Part shown: positions 36,546-49,259 of the stretch, in pieces | Numbering within the stretch: position 1 is the stretch's first letter | Layout: every line of letters starts with the position of its first letter | Source: Montifringilla adamsi | Lineage: Eukaryota > Chordata > Aves > Passeriformes > Passeridae | Assembly: GCA_017590115.1 (NCBI GenBank) | Contig: JAGGNK010008670.1 | Location: forward strand, 7,510,541 to 7,574,540 | Direction of reading: 5' to 3' | Length of the DNA stretch: 64,000 bases | Position numbers and translations under genes: made by a program | Notes under the pieces: model-generated | The model's input: the letters and a program-made list of their open reading frames with translations, nothing else | The model's database searches: none | Told to the model about the DNA's origin: nothing

Positions 36546-36769
36546 ATGGACTACAAAGCAGAGTTTCTTGAGAAACAGGGGACTCACCATTTTCAAACAA
36601 AAATCTAGTCACCTTGAAAGCGACCTCTGTGCTCCCTCTCAGCCAGAACCATTGAAAGAAAACCTTCATTTGTATTTATCCTCCAACACTGAGTGAAACA
36701 AGCATTGCATACCCATCAAAGAAAACACTTTAAAAATGCATTTTAAAAATGCCTAAACTTGGAATGTTG

Positions 36770-37100
36770 AAATGTTTTTGACCCTTCCCTTCAGTGAGAA
36801 GGGGACGCTTATTTTAATAAATGCAGTTAGGCGATTATTACAAATTGTTGGAAATAGTATTTATTTGAGAGAAAAGCAGAGTTGCCTTCTATTTCTCTCC
36901 CTATTTCCCCCCTGTGATTCCAAGTTTCAGCTCTTCCCCCAGACTCCTTTGGGCAGCTTGCCTGTGAGCAGCACTGAATATAAAGAAAGGAAGCGGCCCA
37001 AGTGTAAGTTTCCTTTGCCTTATGCCCCATATTATTCCTTATTTGTTGTGCTAATTCAGCAGCGTAATTCCCAAATACAGCCTCCTTGAATTGTTTTGAT
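36770..37100. promoter_or_regulatory. Possible conserved non-coding element beside the 37.1-37.56 kb CpG block
   Basis: AT-rich words with isolated CpGs (36806, 36832) lead toward the CpG-rich segment. A 105-codon + strand frame at 36772-37089 overlaps a 67-codon minus frame; neither shows a domain. Confidence 0.25.
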
Positions 37101-37565
37101 GAGAACTGCTAACTCAGTGCAGACTATTTTTAACGAGCTCTGCAGCCCAAAGAGTCAGAACTTTATGGTGTGAAGGCTCCACGCACTAACCGTTTAATAA
37201 TATGGCCGGGTATTGAAGTCCCACTACTATTAAAAAAAATGAATAATTTCTGCGATGTGATTAAAATTTGTTTCTCAAGCCCCGAAGCGCAGCGTGCGAG
37301 TTAAGCAGCCGGGCAGCCGCGTCCTTTGTCCTCGTGCCTTTGGGGACGATGTGGCAGTGCCCTCTAGTGACACAGCCCGACAAGTGTGCCGCGGAGCACA
37401 ATGCAGGACTTTGTTCCACTTCCCGGCCGTTCTTTCTTTTGCACTCTATTTTGGGAAGAAATTGATTTCTGTCTAAATATTTCCAAAGCTAACATCTAGA
37501 GAAGGCGTCGCAGTCCCAAAAATAATACGTTTTTCCGTACTTTTTAGAATCGGTGGGTATTTTTT
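37101..37565. promoter_or_regulatory. CpG-rich regulatory block with CTCF site
   Basis: CpGs cluster strongly from 37180 to 37560 (about 20 by eye), in contrast to CpG-poor flanks. The densest parts are around 37283-37322 and 37378-37430. A near-consensus CTCF site lies at 37357-37370. The left edge (37115-37260) is AT-rich with preserved isolated CpGs. Candidate roles are insulator or loop anchor, enhancer, or CpG-island promoter. No first exon was identified. Confidence 0.45.
37357..37370 (-). promoter_or_regulatory. CTCF binding motif, near consensus
   Basis: The reverse complement, TCACTAGAGGGCAC, matches 13 of 14 positions of the CTCF core CCASYAGRKGGCRS. The motif on the plus strand is GTGCCCTCTAGTGA. 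Minus-strand orientation sets the expected loop direction. Confidence 0.6.
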
Positions 37566-37569
37566 CACC

Positions 37570-40500
37570 TTTCAACTACTGTATTAACAAATGAGCTGTG
37601 GTTAAACATTTCAAAGGAGCAGAATTTTTATTTTTGCTCTTCTGCGTTACTTGTGCCAGCAGGGTTTTGCATGGCTGAAGCCTTACAAAGTCAGTAGTTG
37701 GAGGCTTCATCCAGTTCCCAGGGAATTTAGTACCCAAGTTCTCATTAGACTTCCACAGGAGCAGGATTGGGTTCACTGGATAGTCATACACAATTAAAAG
37801 ATAAACAGTCAGCCTGAAATGTTACTGAAACTTTTAGCTTCCTTTGCTCAGAAAACAGGGGCATTCAGAAATGTTCAGGAAAAGAAAAAAATAATAAAAG
37901 AAAAAAAAGAAGAGAAATCTATGCTAATTGTAGAGAATTTCAGAAAGTGCACAAAACATCTATACCTTTGTTGCTGTCAAACACTAGTTTCTCTCTGTGT
38001 CCTCCTACACACATTTTATAATCTCTTTGTGACCATAACAATAACATATTGGAATATGACCAAATCAGTGACCTGCTTCATTCAGGGATTGGCTGGTTTT
38101 TGGCATTTTTCTGTAGCAATGAAATCAGTGAACTATAGTTTGCCTACAATGTACAGGGGATTTAGTGCATGCTATAGTACACACTATTAAAATACCATAT
38201 TTTTTTCATATATTCTGTAATGAGACTAGATCCAGCATTGTTAATGCTGTAGTTTGTGGTTTGAGTACTCCTGCTGTTACTGTTAGTCATATTGAAATAG
38301 CACTAAGGAACCTCATTCAGATGTGCCTGCTGCTGTACAAATATGAAAAGAAAAAAAAAAAAGCAGAATCTATAAACTTAGTTTCTCTCTTGAATATTTA
38401 GTTTTATTTAAATATCAAACTTCCTGTGCCATAAACAAACAAAAATCATCCTGTTAACTGATGCATTAAAGAGGTTAGATCCTGTATTTCTTCTGTGATG
38501 GGGAGGGGGGCGAAAGGGGAAGTGATGCTATTGACCTATATAAGTGCTATTCAAAGTGAGCAAAAGTTAGCCTAAGAAAAGCTGAAATGTTCTGCGTGAT
38601 CCTCTTCACATGGAAAGGTCAGGAGGTGGAGAGTGAAAATCAGGAGAAAAAGATGTGATTAAAATGAGGTTTTATTTTTGTTTCAGGTTAGGGGAGTGGG
38701 AGCTGATTGAACATATTAGACATGAGAGCAGAGTAAGAGACATATCCCTCAGTGCCAGGGTTATCCATGTAACCCAAAGACCCTTTTTATTTAAAAAGAT
38801 ATTGCTTGTGATCTTTTCCAAAGAAGGAATCAATAAATGCCCACCAAAGTTACTCTTTTGGTCAAAATGATAAATGAACATCGAAGTGCTATAAATTGGT
38901 AGCAACCAGCACAGTGATCCTGGAATTCAACAAGAAAACCAATAAGAGCAAAGCAACACTGAGACCCTCCTGGCTCTGCCATTGCTGCTGAAATTCTTAG
39001 AAATGATCCAAATATTTGACATGAAATGATAAAAATAAAGAAAAAAATGTTTTGCATTTTTTCCCTCATTGGAATTAAACTTTAAAATAACAAGTCCTGT
39101 CTCCTTCCAATGTCTGTAGTTTGTATGTCCAGTGAACCTTCAACACAGTCATCATTGTCTGAGTGCACAGCATCTGGAGTCAGCCCTGGTACCTGCCTGC
39201 ACAGAGGCTTTTGGCAACACAGGAGGTGGGAGCAGGCACCAGTATCCTCCAGTACCCTCCTGTGCTCAGGGAATGCTGCTCAGGTTTGAATTCTGCTCCT
39301 GAGTTACAAACAGTCCCAGTGCTCCACAGACTCTGTGCTACCAGCAAACCCAGCAAACACAAGGCAAAGCACATAATTTTCCTATGTAGTACCACCCTGA
39401 GAAATAACTCCTTGGATATTGCAATACCTTAGCTAAGGACATGCTGATTTGCATACAAAAAATGTACCCCCCCCCCAAAAAAAAAAAATTATAAAAGTTG
39501 CTCTTTATTTCTTTACTTTTTTGACTTTTTTTAAAAACCAATCTGTATTTCCAGCCAGGCTTTCATTTAAAATAACCCTCTCATTCAAAACCTCACTTGT
39601 AACTTTATCCCAGTGGTAACTCTTACCTGCCATACTAGCCCTAGGCCCTTGTAGCACTTGACATCATCTCTTGGACAGGTTACAGAGCCTATTGAGACAG
39701 TTGTTAGAAGCAGATTTACTCTGCAATGTGGAGCCAACCACAGAAGAAAATTAGTGCATTTATCTGTCAGCATTAGGCTAGATTATCAATCCAGTACACT
39801 AGTCACAGGATCTGGTTTTTCTTTCTCTGGGGAAGTGAAATTGATATAGTGGTAGGTAGTAAAGGTGTCAGTTATAAACAGGACATTAGCATGAGAAAGT
39901 AGGAAAATGGCTACTTTTAGGCAACAGTCCTTTTTTACGTTTAAGTATATATTTGAAAAGTAGAGCTTTCTTCCTCACAAGTAGACTTCCTAAAAAGTAT
40001 GTCAAAATTCCTTCCTTCAATCCTTTTAGCTTTGTTTTTCCTACAAATAAAGTTTTGAATTCTGTTCTGATTCTGAAAAAAAAAATGCGCAAAATCCCTC
40101 TTTTTCTCTTTCTCTCTCTTTTTTAAAAACAGTTGTGGTAATCAACGTCAAGATTCTGAAAAGACCAAAAGTTTTCCCAATTAGGCAAGCCTCTGCATGA
40201 CAATGAGAAAATTAGCTAATTTTCTTGGTCATACATCATCCATGACCAAATTGCAACTTTTTTGATGAATAGAACTGCAGTAACATACAGGTGTCCCCAT
40301 CCCAAATCACTGCCCTCTTTGCTGGATGCTGGATAAATATCCTCCTGAATAGCTAATAAAGGCTTTGTTCTGAGGAACAGCAAAGTCAGCTTGGTCCTTG
40401 CTGTGTTTTAGGTTTTTTGCCATACCTACAAAGCTTTCTATTACCAAGCCCAGCCAATCCATTGCTATTTCCATTATCCATCCACAAATGAACATGCTGC

Positions 40501-41680
40501 ATGAGAAAATAAGACAGTTGCTCCCTACAATTACATTCCATTGTATATGGATGAGTATGAACTGCATGAGATTAGATTTTGTATAAACAAGCAGTGAATA
40601 GTAATCCTTTGTCCTTAAACCTCCCTCCTTTTTGACCGTAAAAAGGGTTCCCAAACTCTTTTACGGTTTTGGACCATCATATTTAGGATATATTTTGTTT
40701 TATTCTTGGTGGTTCCTGGTGGTGGCTGCTGAGAAAAGCAGTGCTGCCATAAGCAGCAGGAAGCCTGGAGCTGACAGGGGTGTCAGAGTCTAGGGTCAGT
40801 CCTCCGGACATTCTGGTGTGCCCTGCTGCCTCCTGTGCTCTGCGGGAGCCTCTCCTGGGTGCAGAGGTCTTGAGCAGAACTAGATTTTGTCTCAGACAGG
40901 TAGAATGGTGCTGAAGGTTTTGCTGCACTCCTGATATGAAGCAAACACCATCTCTGTTAGGATTTGTAAACAAGGCTGTTGTTTCTCAGAACATATTAAA
41001 AAAAAATCCCAAGAAGCTGAAAAAAAATGAAAACATTTCAGAGTATGATGTTGGGTGCATAATACCCATGGAATTTCAAAGATACTGAGGCCTTTGCTTC
41101 CTTTGTCCTTCTTCCTTATCTAACTTCATATGAAAGCTGAGACTTGTCCTTATATTTCTAGGTCTGTTCAATTTATAACGGATTGTTCTGATTACTGGTG
41201 CTATAGTCCTGACTAAAATGTGAACCTCAAGAAACACCACTTAATCCCAAAAGTGAATTTTTTTTTGGAAAGCTTTTTCTGCTTCTGGCTTAAGTACTTA
41301 AAGACTTTCCTGTAGAAAATATATCAGCCCATTTCCATGCTGGTTTAACATTTGCCACACAGAAGTGCCTGAGTGTGAGGATTAAAATCAATTCCCAAGA
41401 ACGACCGGGTCACCTAAACCTGTTGCTTGCTGTTAATAGAAAGTAAGAGCAAATTAATATTTAAATTTCTGCCATAATTTTGTGTGAAAAATCATTGATT
41501 TCTGTTTTGCATATTTCACTAGCAGTATAAGTGAGGTTGTTTGCACTAGTTAACATTAGTCACGGGTAACAGTGCATCAAGGTCAGGCCTCAGCTTCTGT
41601 AGGCCTCTAGAGAGATGTTTTTTACTTTAGAAAAAAAATTATTCACTTTTTCTTCAAATAGTGCAGAAAGAATAACTATC
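37570..41680. other. Unannotated non-coding DNA
   Basis: No gene was recognised. It holds a (C)10(A)12 run at 39467-39488, a C/T-rich tract at 40100-40121 and A-runs near 37890 and 38350. The 123-codon + strand frame at 37819-38190 is driven by lysine codons from the A-rich tract. A minus-strand segment at 39630-39690 has a good donor (CAG|GTAAGA read on the minus strand), but evidence for an exon is thin. Confidence 0.5.
39467..39488. repeat. (C)10(A)12 homopolymer pair
   Basis: Ten C residues are followed directly by twelve A residues. It is a likely site of length polymorphism and sequencing error. Confidence 0.85.
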
Positions 41681-41690
41681 TCCCTGTATG

Positions 41691-41754
41691 TGGTTGGAAC
41701 TAGATGATCTTTGAGGTCCCTTCCAACCTAAACCATTCTACAATTCTGTGAATG
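41691..41754 (+). mobile_element. CR1 LINE, 3' end fragment
   Basis: The sequence carries the diagnostic avian CR1 3' end: GGTTGGAACTAGATGATCTT, then GAGGTCCCTTCCAACCTAAA, CCATTCTA and the terminal octamer-type ATTCTGTGAATG. Only about 64 bp remain, a severe 5' truncation typical of CR1 insertions. This is the main evidence that the window is avian. Confidence 0.9.
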
Positions 41755-41759
41755 TATTT

Positions 41760-44590
41760 TCCTGGCCTATTTTCCTACCATACACCCAGTGGTGAAGGGG
41801 ACAGAACATGGGCGCTTGTGCCTGTGAGGGGAGCATTTGATTTGCACAGGGTAGCAGTGGTGTGGCACATGCTGCCCATGTTCCTCTGTGTGGGCTGCTC
41901 ACTGTCTTTGAGTTTGAACTGCTGCTAAATTGACTCTGGGGAAAATTCAGACCTTTTTACTCTATTGCTCTATGTTGCATGCAAGTGCTGTTTCACAGAC
42001 TAACACCACACTCTTCCCTCTCCCCCAGCAAGGAAAATGTGTTGTGTGGACAAGCACAGGCCAACATTGCTCTGTTTGTAGCTCTAATTTTTTGTTTGTG
42101 GGTCTGCTCCGAGGTACTTGTGCCCTAAAACTGCTGCTGCCAAAGAATTAGTGGGAAAATGGAATTGCTTCACTATCTGAGGCTGATTCCTTGGCCTGCA
42201 ACAACCAGTGAGAGCAAAAAACTGCTCACAGAGGAGAAAGGGAAGGAACACATGTGGCATGAGAGCAGGGATGCTGCCTATAGCAGAAGAGAGGCAGGAG
42301 GTCTGAAGGACTGGAAATAATAAATTTCATTTCCTTCCTGCTGTGTTATTGGGTTAAATGGCAGAGAATCAATATGAGTTACGTTTCTCTGTGTTGAGTC
42401 CCAGTGGGCATCTGTGTGTGTGCAAGCAGTCAGTGCCCAGCAGGTCTACATTCCTGGCAGGGAGCTCAGACAGGCTGTGGAGGGTGGGCAGGTTGATGGG
42501 ACCTGGATGGGTTCATGGTGGGAAGGCTCAGGCCTCTGTGAATGTCCCATTTCAGAGGAGGTTTCCTGTGGACCTGGTTACATTCTTGCTGTGAAGGCCC
42601 ACCCGATTTAGATACGTGCCCCTACAGATGCAGTCTGTTGGAAAATAGTGCTGGAAAATAGCCTGAGGCAAACTGTGGATCTTTACCTGCCTCTGCTATA
42701 ACTTCTTACTTTGGGAAATTCCCTGCTAGACCACTCCTGAGCTCAGAAACCATGTACATGTTTGGGCAGAGGTAGAGATTCCAACTTTTACTTTCGGGGC
42801 CTTAGGAGCTCTCCTGGACATCAGCAGACTCTGACTTATGGAAGACCTCTTCATTTCTGTGCAAGAGGAATAACATTCAGTACTGCCAGGCTTTTTGTCT
42901 TTCTTCAGCTGGGAAGGGCAGTCGTTTGAAGGAAGGGGTTGTCTTTGCTTTTAGTATTACCATAGAAAAATGAATTTATTTTTCAAGACTTTGACAGGTA
43001 AAAGACTGCAGAGCAGGTAAAAGCTAACAAAGTCCCTGTCTATTGCCTAACACTGCTGCAGTAAAACTTAATGGGAAAACTTCTTGGTAAGGCACAAGGG
43101 ACCCTCTCCCTGTGGTGTTGTTTGACATGGGAAATGCTTCCAAATTGTTGCACAAGTTTTTTCAAATGGTTTGCTTTTGTTTTGCATGTAAGAGGGAAAA
43201 TGCTAGAAGCAACTTAAGAAGAATCAGTGCACAAAACTTAGTTTCTCTCCCTCACCAGGTGATCCTTCCCAGTGTCTTTCACTGCCCCAGCAACAAAATG
43301 GTGTCTTTCAGCAAAGTGAAAGACAGCTTTTCTTTCATTAACAAGCTGCCACAGATTTGATCCAAATTCTTCATATAGAATTCCTGTATTTTCATTGTCC
43401 TACACTGTACTTTTCATAGGCAACGTTTATGTGTGTGTAGATATATATGTGTAGATATATATATATATATATATACATGGCAGTATTGTTAGGTAGGAAG
43501 CCAAGCTAGAGTGGCTTTTCTCCATCTTTTCCCCAGCAGGAAGTTCAGGATCACTTTCCTGAAATCAAGAGCCTGGGGACTTCTTGCTGTTCTACAGAAC
43601 TGCGATGCAATGAGTCACTGCTGTCTGTCAATTTGTGTCCCTCATTCTCTTAAAATTCTAGAAGTGTTTCTTAATTTGTTTTTACTTGTTTTTCTTCATC
43701 AGGCAGTGAAAAGAAAGTTAGATCTGCACCAGGAATAGATTCAGGGAATTCTCATCCAATTCGGCAAATACTTTGCTCACTCCCCCTTAAATGAAGATAT
43801 TTCCATTAGAAAAGACTACTCGTGTGAATAAGCTTTGCCCAAATGCAATACCAGCATGCATCATCTCAATCTATAAATCCAAGAAGCAAAGATTTCACAT
43901 ATTCCACTCCATAACTGGAGTTTCTGGATAGTTGGAAAATCAAGCTGAAAAACATCATCAGAAATTCTCTGTTGAATGCAAAGCATAAATTTAAGAGATT
44001 GTGATATGATTGCAAAGGGCAGATCTGATGACCTAGAATTTTAAGATGTGAACAAATTTCTGAGAACAGTAATTGGCACAGGAAGTCATCAGAGCTCTGA
44101 GATACTGAAGCATTTTACTGAAGATGCTGCTGGGTTTTGCTCTGCCCACTGTGCTTTCAGTTCTCTCTCAGCCCTCTCTGCTACTTGGACTTTGCAGACC
44201 TTATTGCTAAAGTTAATTGAAACGCTGTTTATGGAGTCAATGATGATGTTTTCATTCTCTAGGTACAAAAGAGGAGAAAACTATGAAAAATTTTAAATTC
44301 TCTCCTTTTTCAACTTTCAAGTTGGGAAAAAAACCCCATAAAATAATGCACCTTCCTTGACATTTTCCTTTCTCCCTGTCTCTGAACTTGAATTTTGCAC
44401 TCTGACATAGTAGGACAGATCTTTTGTCTGCAGGTGCAACGGAGAATGGGGAGAAATGTAGCATTGTGGAAGAGCCCTGAGGGATGAGAGCAGTAGGAGA
44501 TCTCATCTGTTCCTCAATCCCCAAGGGAAGGAATCCTCCACTCTGACTTGACATACAGGTGGTTGTGTTAATTGCAGAGATATGGGTTGG
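41760..44590. other. Unannotated non-coding DNA
   Basis: No gene was recognised. 41760-42620 is GC-richer, and short overlapping frames arise there. A dinucleotide repeat at 43430-43476 is listed separately. The minus frame at 44252-44554 (100 codons) has no domain. Confidence 0.5.
43430..43476. repeat. TG/TA compound microsatellite
   Basis: A GTGTGTGT run passes into GTAGATATATAT units and then a pure TA run. It is probably polymorphic. Confidence 0.85.
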
Positions 44591-44594
44591 GATA

Positions 44595-45130
44595 GTTTTA
44601 CTGTATAATATTACGTACCACGTGTCTATAGATCTATAAATAGGATAATGTTTACTTTTAAAAGTGCATGGTTACAGTTTCCCGAATTTTTTGCAAAGCT
44701 GGTAGCCTCAATCTGGTGATGGCTTTTGATTTATTTTACTAAGAGAACCATGAACATTATATCAGAGGTAATATGTTGTGAAAAGGCTGATTACAGTAAA
44801 TATAAGAGCAAATTCAAGGAGGAAGGAAAGAAACCACTGTTCCTCCTTGCTGGTTTGTGGGGGTTTTTTGCTATTTTACTTTAATATAAAAGACAGGCAA
44901 TCATTTACATGAATATCTCCATTATAGACCAAAATAACAGTGCAGTTTTCATTAACAAAAAGACTACCTTTCTTCTTCGTTTGTGTTGTCAAGATACTTT
45001 AGCTGAAACATACAGTGATTTCCAACACTTACCCTAGTTGTCACACTGAGAGTGAAATAATGGCTGACATTAGGAAGATTATTTTTCAGCAATAAAATTA
45101 CCTTTCACAACATACTTCTATCTAAGTGGA
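44595..45130. promoter_or_regulatory. Possible conserved non-coding elements
   Basis: AT-rich sequence with preserved CpG words (ATTACGTACCACGTG at 44610-44624, containing the E-box CACGTG) and long repeat-free stretches. Two subsegments, 44600-44780 and 44990-45130, look denser. Weak evidence. Confidence 0.25.
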
Positions 45131-45975
45131 AATGATGGAAAATCATAGATTCTATTTTCAAATTGAGAGAGAGAGAGAGAAAGATGAAAATGAAATCAAC
45201 AGGATTTCCTACCAGAGAATGTAGAGAATGCAAGCAAGCCAAAGATGCTGCCCCAGATCCAGTGGGAGCATGTTCCCAGACCTGTTTTTATTAAGTGAGC
45301 CAGTTGATTGAGACAAGTGGAATTGTGTGAAATGTTTTCTGTGCACAGTGTAAAATGTGGAGGTTAATTAACTGGGATCCCAATCCTGCTGCCTCTGCTG
45401 TCAGCAACACAACTCATGTGGATATCATTAAGAGCTGAGACTGAGCTTTTACTTAGGTTTTGTTAAGGACTTTGTGAAATTTTTTGATGAATCTCTAGCC
45501 AGATTTGACAGAAATGGGGTCAGTTTAAGGTTTTCTGTTGAAACTGTGATGTTCCCAGAAATGTATGATTTCAGTCATAGTGCTGGTGAAACTTGGCTTC
45601 ACTGTGCATGGAGTTGAATTTGAATGGAGTGCAGGGCATCTGAAACTATGTGAATCAAAAGAAAAAATGTGCATGTGATCCCTGCTGAAGTGTAACCGCC
45701 AAATTAAGTCTGCCTATAAAAATGAGCTTCTAAAGAAAAAATGAAAGGAGTGTAGGCTGGTTTTATAAATACAATTGCATCTTGTGTCATCAGGCAGGCA
45801 GCCAGCAAAACAGTGGATTGTGACTTGGGCTATAAGTTGTATAACTATAAAGGTAAACAAGTAAAAGAAACAGATTGGTGGCTTTCCATTTGCCTCCAAG
45901 TGAGGGTAGAATTGGGCCTTCAGGAGCGCTCGAACAGTCCAAGGCAATAAACACAGTGACTTTGCACTCTGCACA
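45131..45975. other. Unannotated non-coding DNA
   Basis: No gene was recognised. A (GA)n run lies at 45166-45181. Confidence 0.5.
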
Positions 45976-46440
45976 AAATATACCTGCAGGTAAACCCAGT
46001 AAAATAATGCTTTCTCAAAATGTTGCCCCTCTGATTTTAGCCCTCCAAAGATCTATTTTTAGATCTGCCTTTTCTGCCAGCGTTGCTCCTGAGCCATTGT
46101 TCCCCTGAGTCGGGGCTGGTGAAGCAGCTGGCAGCGAATTGCGGGTGGGTTGGAAATGCACACGAACACGCTCAGCTACAAAGAGATTTTAGTTCTCATA
46201 GTGTTAACTGCCCCTTCCCTGCACTCCTCTCCCCCCGCGCCACCCCCGCCTGCCACAAGCGCGACCCAGATCACATTAGAGTCCCAGAGCACAGGGAACG
46301 GGTCTCATCTATCCGTCACCAAGGAGGCAGACAGGACGGGGAAACAACAAGTCATTTGTACCTGATGAGGAGGACACTCCTGGGAAACAAACAGATGAGC
46401 CACCACATGAATCTGAGCTATTCTCTGAGGTAAACAGAAC
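45976..46440. promoter_or_regulatory. Putative conserved, CpG-bearing regulatory element
   Basis: A GC-richer island with about 13 CpGs between 46080 and 46340 stands out in AT-rich DNA and is flanked on the left by TAAAATAATGC-type words. It contains a C-rich stretch (46231-46251). A + strand frame at 46083-46433 (116 codons) and a second overlapping frame at 46150-46365 run through it. Neither shows a known domain, and the dual opening points to composition as the cause. Enhancer or CpG-poor promoter are both possible. Confidence 0.35.
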
Positions 46441-47210
46441 TGCATGAGAAACACACAAATTATCAGGGGCATCATGCTTAACTCCCTCGCTTCAAGCTGC
46501 TGGACGGGCTGTGGGCCTGAAATTCTAGATTGTCCCTATATCTGATTGTGAGAAAGTTAACCCCCTAAAAGCATCAGGGGAGGGGGAGGGAATCCCAGAC
46601 CCCAGGTTTGTGGAGCAGCATTGTTCACCCTTGCTCATGTTTAGTTGTCCATGCCACCCCACAGTGTCCTGGGACACCAGCCCTGTGCCAGTCACACAGG
46701 ACATGGGCACCAGGGCTTGCAGCATGCTTTGTGCAGGTTACAGATTTTCCCTTTGGGGCCATTTCTGGTTAGATTTATTTCAAGCTTGAGCCAACTTGTG
46801 ATGCTGTTACACTCTAATGATAGGTCGTATCAATAGTGGGGTCCGTTGCTACAAGCAAAACATTTGTAGTAGGGTGCTGTCGCTAGGAGTGGTGACAGCA
46901 ATGACACCACTGCAGAGCAGGGCTGAGTGGGAATGGTCATGTGTTCATGGCACATCTTGCTCTGCCTGCTCCAGTAGGCTTGAGGCCCTTCCTTCACCTC
47001 ACATTTTGTAAATGTGCTCTCATTCTGGTCGAAGAGGCTCATATTAACTGATTTTGTAGCAGGCCTAAGCTTTCTAGCAAGTTATGTGGGACAATTTCCA
47101 TGAAGAGAATTTAAGTCATAGTTGCAGTCTGCTGCTGTCTTTGACACACCATTGCACTGGGCAGCTAGAGGCTGTGCAAATCTTCATGGCATGGCCACAG
47201 GGATAATATA
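46441..47210. other. Unannotated non-coding DNA
   Basis: No gene or repeat family was recognised. Overlapping frames on both strands at 46525-47042 have no domains. Confidence 0.5.
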
Positions 47211-47214
47211 GTCA

Positions 47215-47375
47215 TTTATCCCTATTTTATGACAAGAAATTGAAGTGGAAAGAGATTTACTAAGTGATTTTTATTAAGTCATACAAGGATCCTCTGCTGA
47301 AGTGAGGAATTAAACCAGAGTTTTGAATCCTAGTCCAGCCCTTTTAATCACAAGGTCATTCTTCCATTCTGCTAG
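47215..47375 (-). mobile_element. MIR SINE (ancient), reverse orientation
   Basis: On the plus strand the landmarks run in the reversed MIR order: a CCTATTTTATGACAAGAAA block (consensus 'ccattttacagatgaggaaa'), GAAGTGGAAAGAGATTTACTAAG, TAAGTCATACA, GCTGAAGTGAGGAATTAAACC, GTCCAGCCCTTTTAATCAC. This covers nearly the whole element. Confidence 0.75.
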
Positions 47376-47454
47376 GTAGCAAAACAAGAGGTTTAATTTG
47401 GTGCTTAATATTTAAAAAGAGTTGTCTGTGAATCTCAGTCCAAGAGGCACATAA

Positions 47455-47530
47455 GTATAGTGGTTAAAACAAATTGGAGAAAGAAAAAATATCCTGCTGG
47501 AGCTGAGTTCAGAAGTCTGGCAAGAAGAGG
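47455..47530 (+). mobile_element. Possible MIR SINE 5' part
   Basis: AGTATAGTGGTTAAAAC (47455 on) matches the tRNA-derived head of MIR ('agtatagtggttaagagc'). The remainder is too diverged to follow. It lies about 80 bp from the reverse MIR, so the two heads face each other. Confidence 0.4.
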
Positions 47531-47539
47531 GGTCTTGTG

Positions 47540-49255
47540 ATTAAGCATGACTTGAATGTAGGTCACTTTGGAGAGCCAGGTGATTTCTGAATTAGCAAAG
47601 TCTCTCTTCTCTTGGTAGATTTTCGGTAATGTAACTCAGAGGAGATCAAGGTTCTAATTTTGACATTTTTCTTGACAAGTATTGTTCTACTTCTTTTCTT
47701 TCACTCTTTTCCCTTTTTCCTTGTTCTTCCATTGTGAAAGTGATTATACTGTGTTGTGAAGTGATTAGTGATAACAAGTGATGCTCTTTGAGTAATATGT
47801 TAGGAATACCTTTTCACATTCATGAGTTATAATATGGGAGGGTTATAGTATGTTTGTATTGTACCTTAACAGTTTCACTTCTGAAGTGCCAGTGAATGCT
47901 CTATAGTATATCTAAATTTTCTCTGAAGATTGGTACTATACAGAAACATATAGTATCATTTAGAAATACAAAAACGTGTTAAAGAATTTAAAAAATGCTG
48001 ATTCAAGAACTAGAAAACTCATTGAAGACAGATTGGTGATTTTGCACCTGTCCATGACATCTCTGAGAACATTAACTGAATAGGGACAGATTACCAGGCA
48101 GGCAGAGAGCTCTGTACAGCCAGTTCCCTCTTGGAATCTGCAGATGTGATTCCACTACCTTCATGAAAGTTGATTCATGAAGGCCAGTGAAAAATTTAGC
48201 TTTTATTATATAAAGTTTTGTATTCATGAGTTAGTATTCTCTGTGAAGTATGTTGAGCTTCTCTTTTTTTACATACTGTGTTACTGAATCATTCATACCT
48301 ATCTCCCTGATAGATGATCACATCTTATAATTAATTTTATGAAAGTATTTTCAATTAATTCTTTCCGTATTCTGAGTAGTAAACCCTTGAATATAACCCC
48401 ATGAATATCATCTTTTTATCATCAATTTAACTTTACTCCAGGCCAGTAGATTACATTTTGTGTACAGGGCAGCAACTGTAAATTAGCCAGTATTCATAGT
48501 GGAAGTATTAGTTTTTTGGTAATCAGAAACACATATTGGTTTGTTATCAGATTAGGAGGTAATTGAATGAAAGAGGATTATTTATATGTGCTTTATTTCT
48601 AGATTTTAGAAAATGGGTCTAGAAGATGGAAAAGTAGTTTCTCTGATTGCAATTTGAGGATGTTATCTCAACTGTAGGGAATAAGGAATAAGTCAAAATG
48701 ATAGTGGAATAGTTATTTTAGACAGAAGACTTAACCCCTTAGAAAAGAAACCCCCATTTGTACAAATTCTCCATTCTTGCATCATAAAGAACAAGTGCTC
48801 CAGGACTGGCTTCTGTTTAATCCTATGCTTATATGTTTTTAAACCTGTTTCTGCTAGTATTTTCTGGATATTCAGTGTACCTCCTTGTCGTGCTGTTCTG
48901 CTCCTGGTGAGCTTAATGGTATGATTCCCATGGATTTTTCTGTACAAACAATGTTTTACTAAACGCGTTCTCAACAAATTGAAGGTGTGTTTCTAACAGG
49001 ATGGAGCATTAGTCAGTATGCACATGATGGAAGCTCCTCACAATAGGAGAAAAGGCCAGTTTGTTTAGTCCTCTTTCAGAGTTGTGCACCCCTCTAATGC
49101 CACCTTTCCTGTCTGAGTCAGGGTATTGTCTCTCTTGCCTGTAAACTGTAGGGTCAAGCTGAGGTAAATCTCTGATGGGATGTGAAAGAGGGCAGTTCAG
49201 CTATCTGATGGGAACTTCTGTGTACAGTATCATTTAGAGGTCATGTTTTTCACCC
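47540..49255. other. Unannotated AT-rich non-coding DNA
   Basis: No gene or repeat family was recognised. 48180-48430 is very AT-rich with TTAATT-type words and might include an element, without clear evidence. Confidence 0.5.
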
Positions 49256-49259
49256 CATC

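Noticed and set aside
37819..38190. 123-codon + strand frame with a lysine-rich stretch
   Set aside because: The lysine run comes from an A-rich tract; the rest has no recognisable domain.
39625..39690. Minus-strand exon with a CAG|GTAAGA donor
   Set aside because: The acceptor side is weak and the roughly 60-bp product is unrecognised; one good donor is expected by chance in this length.
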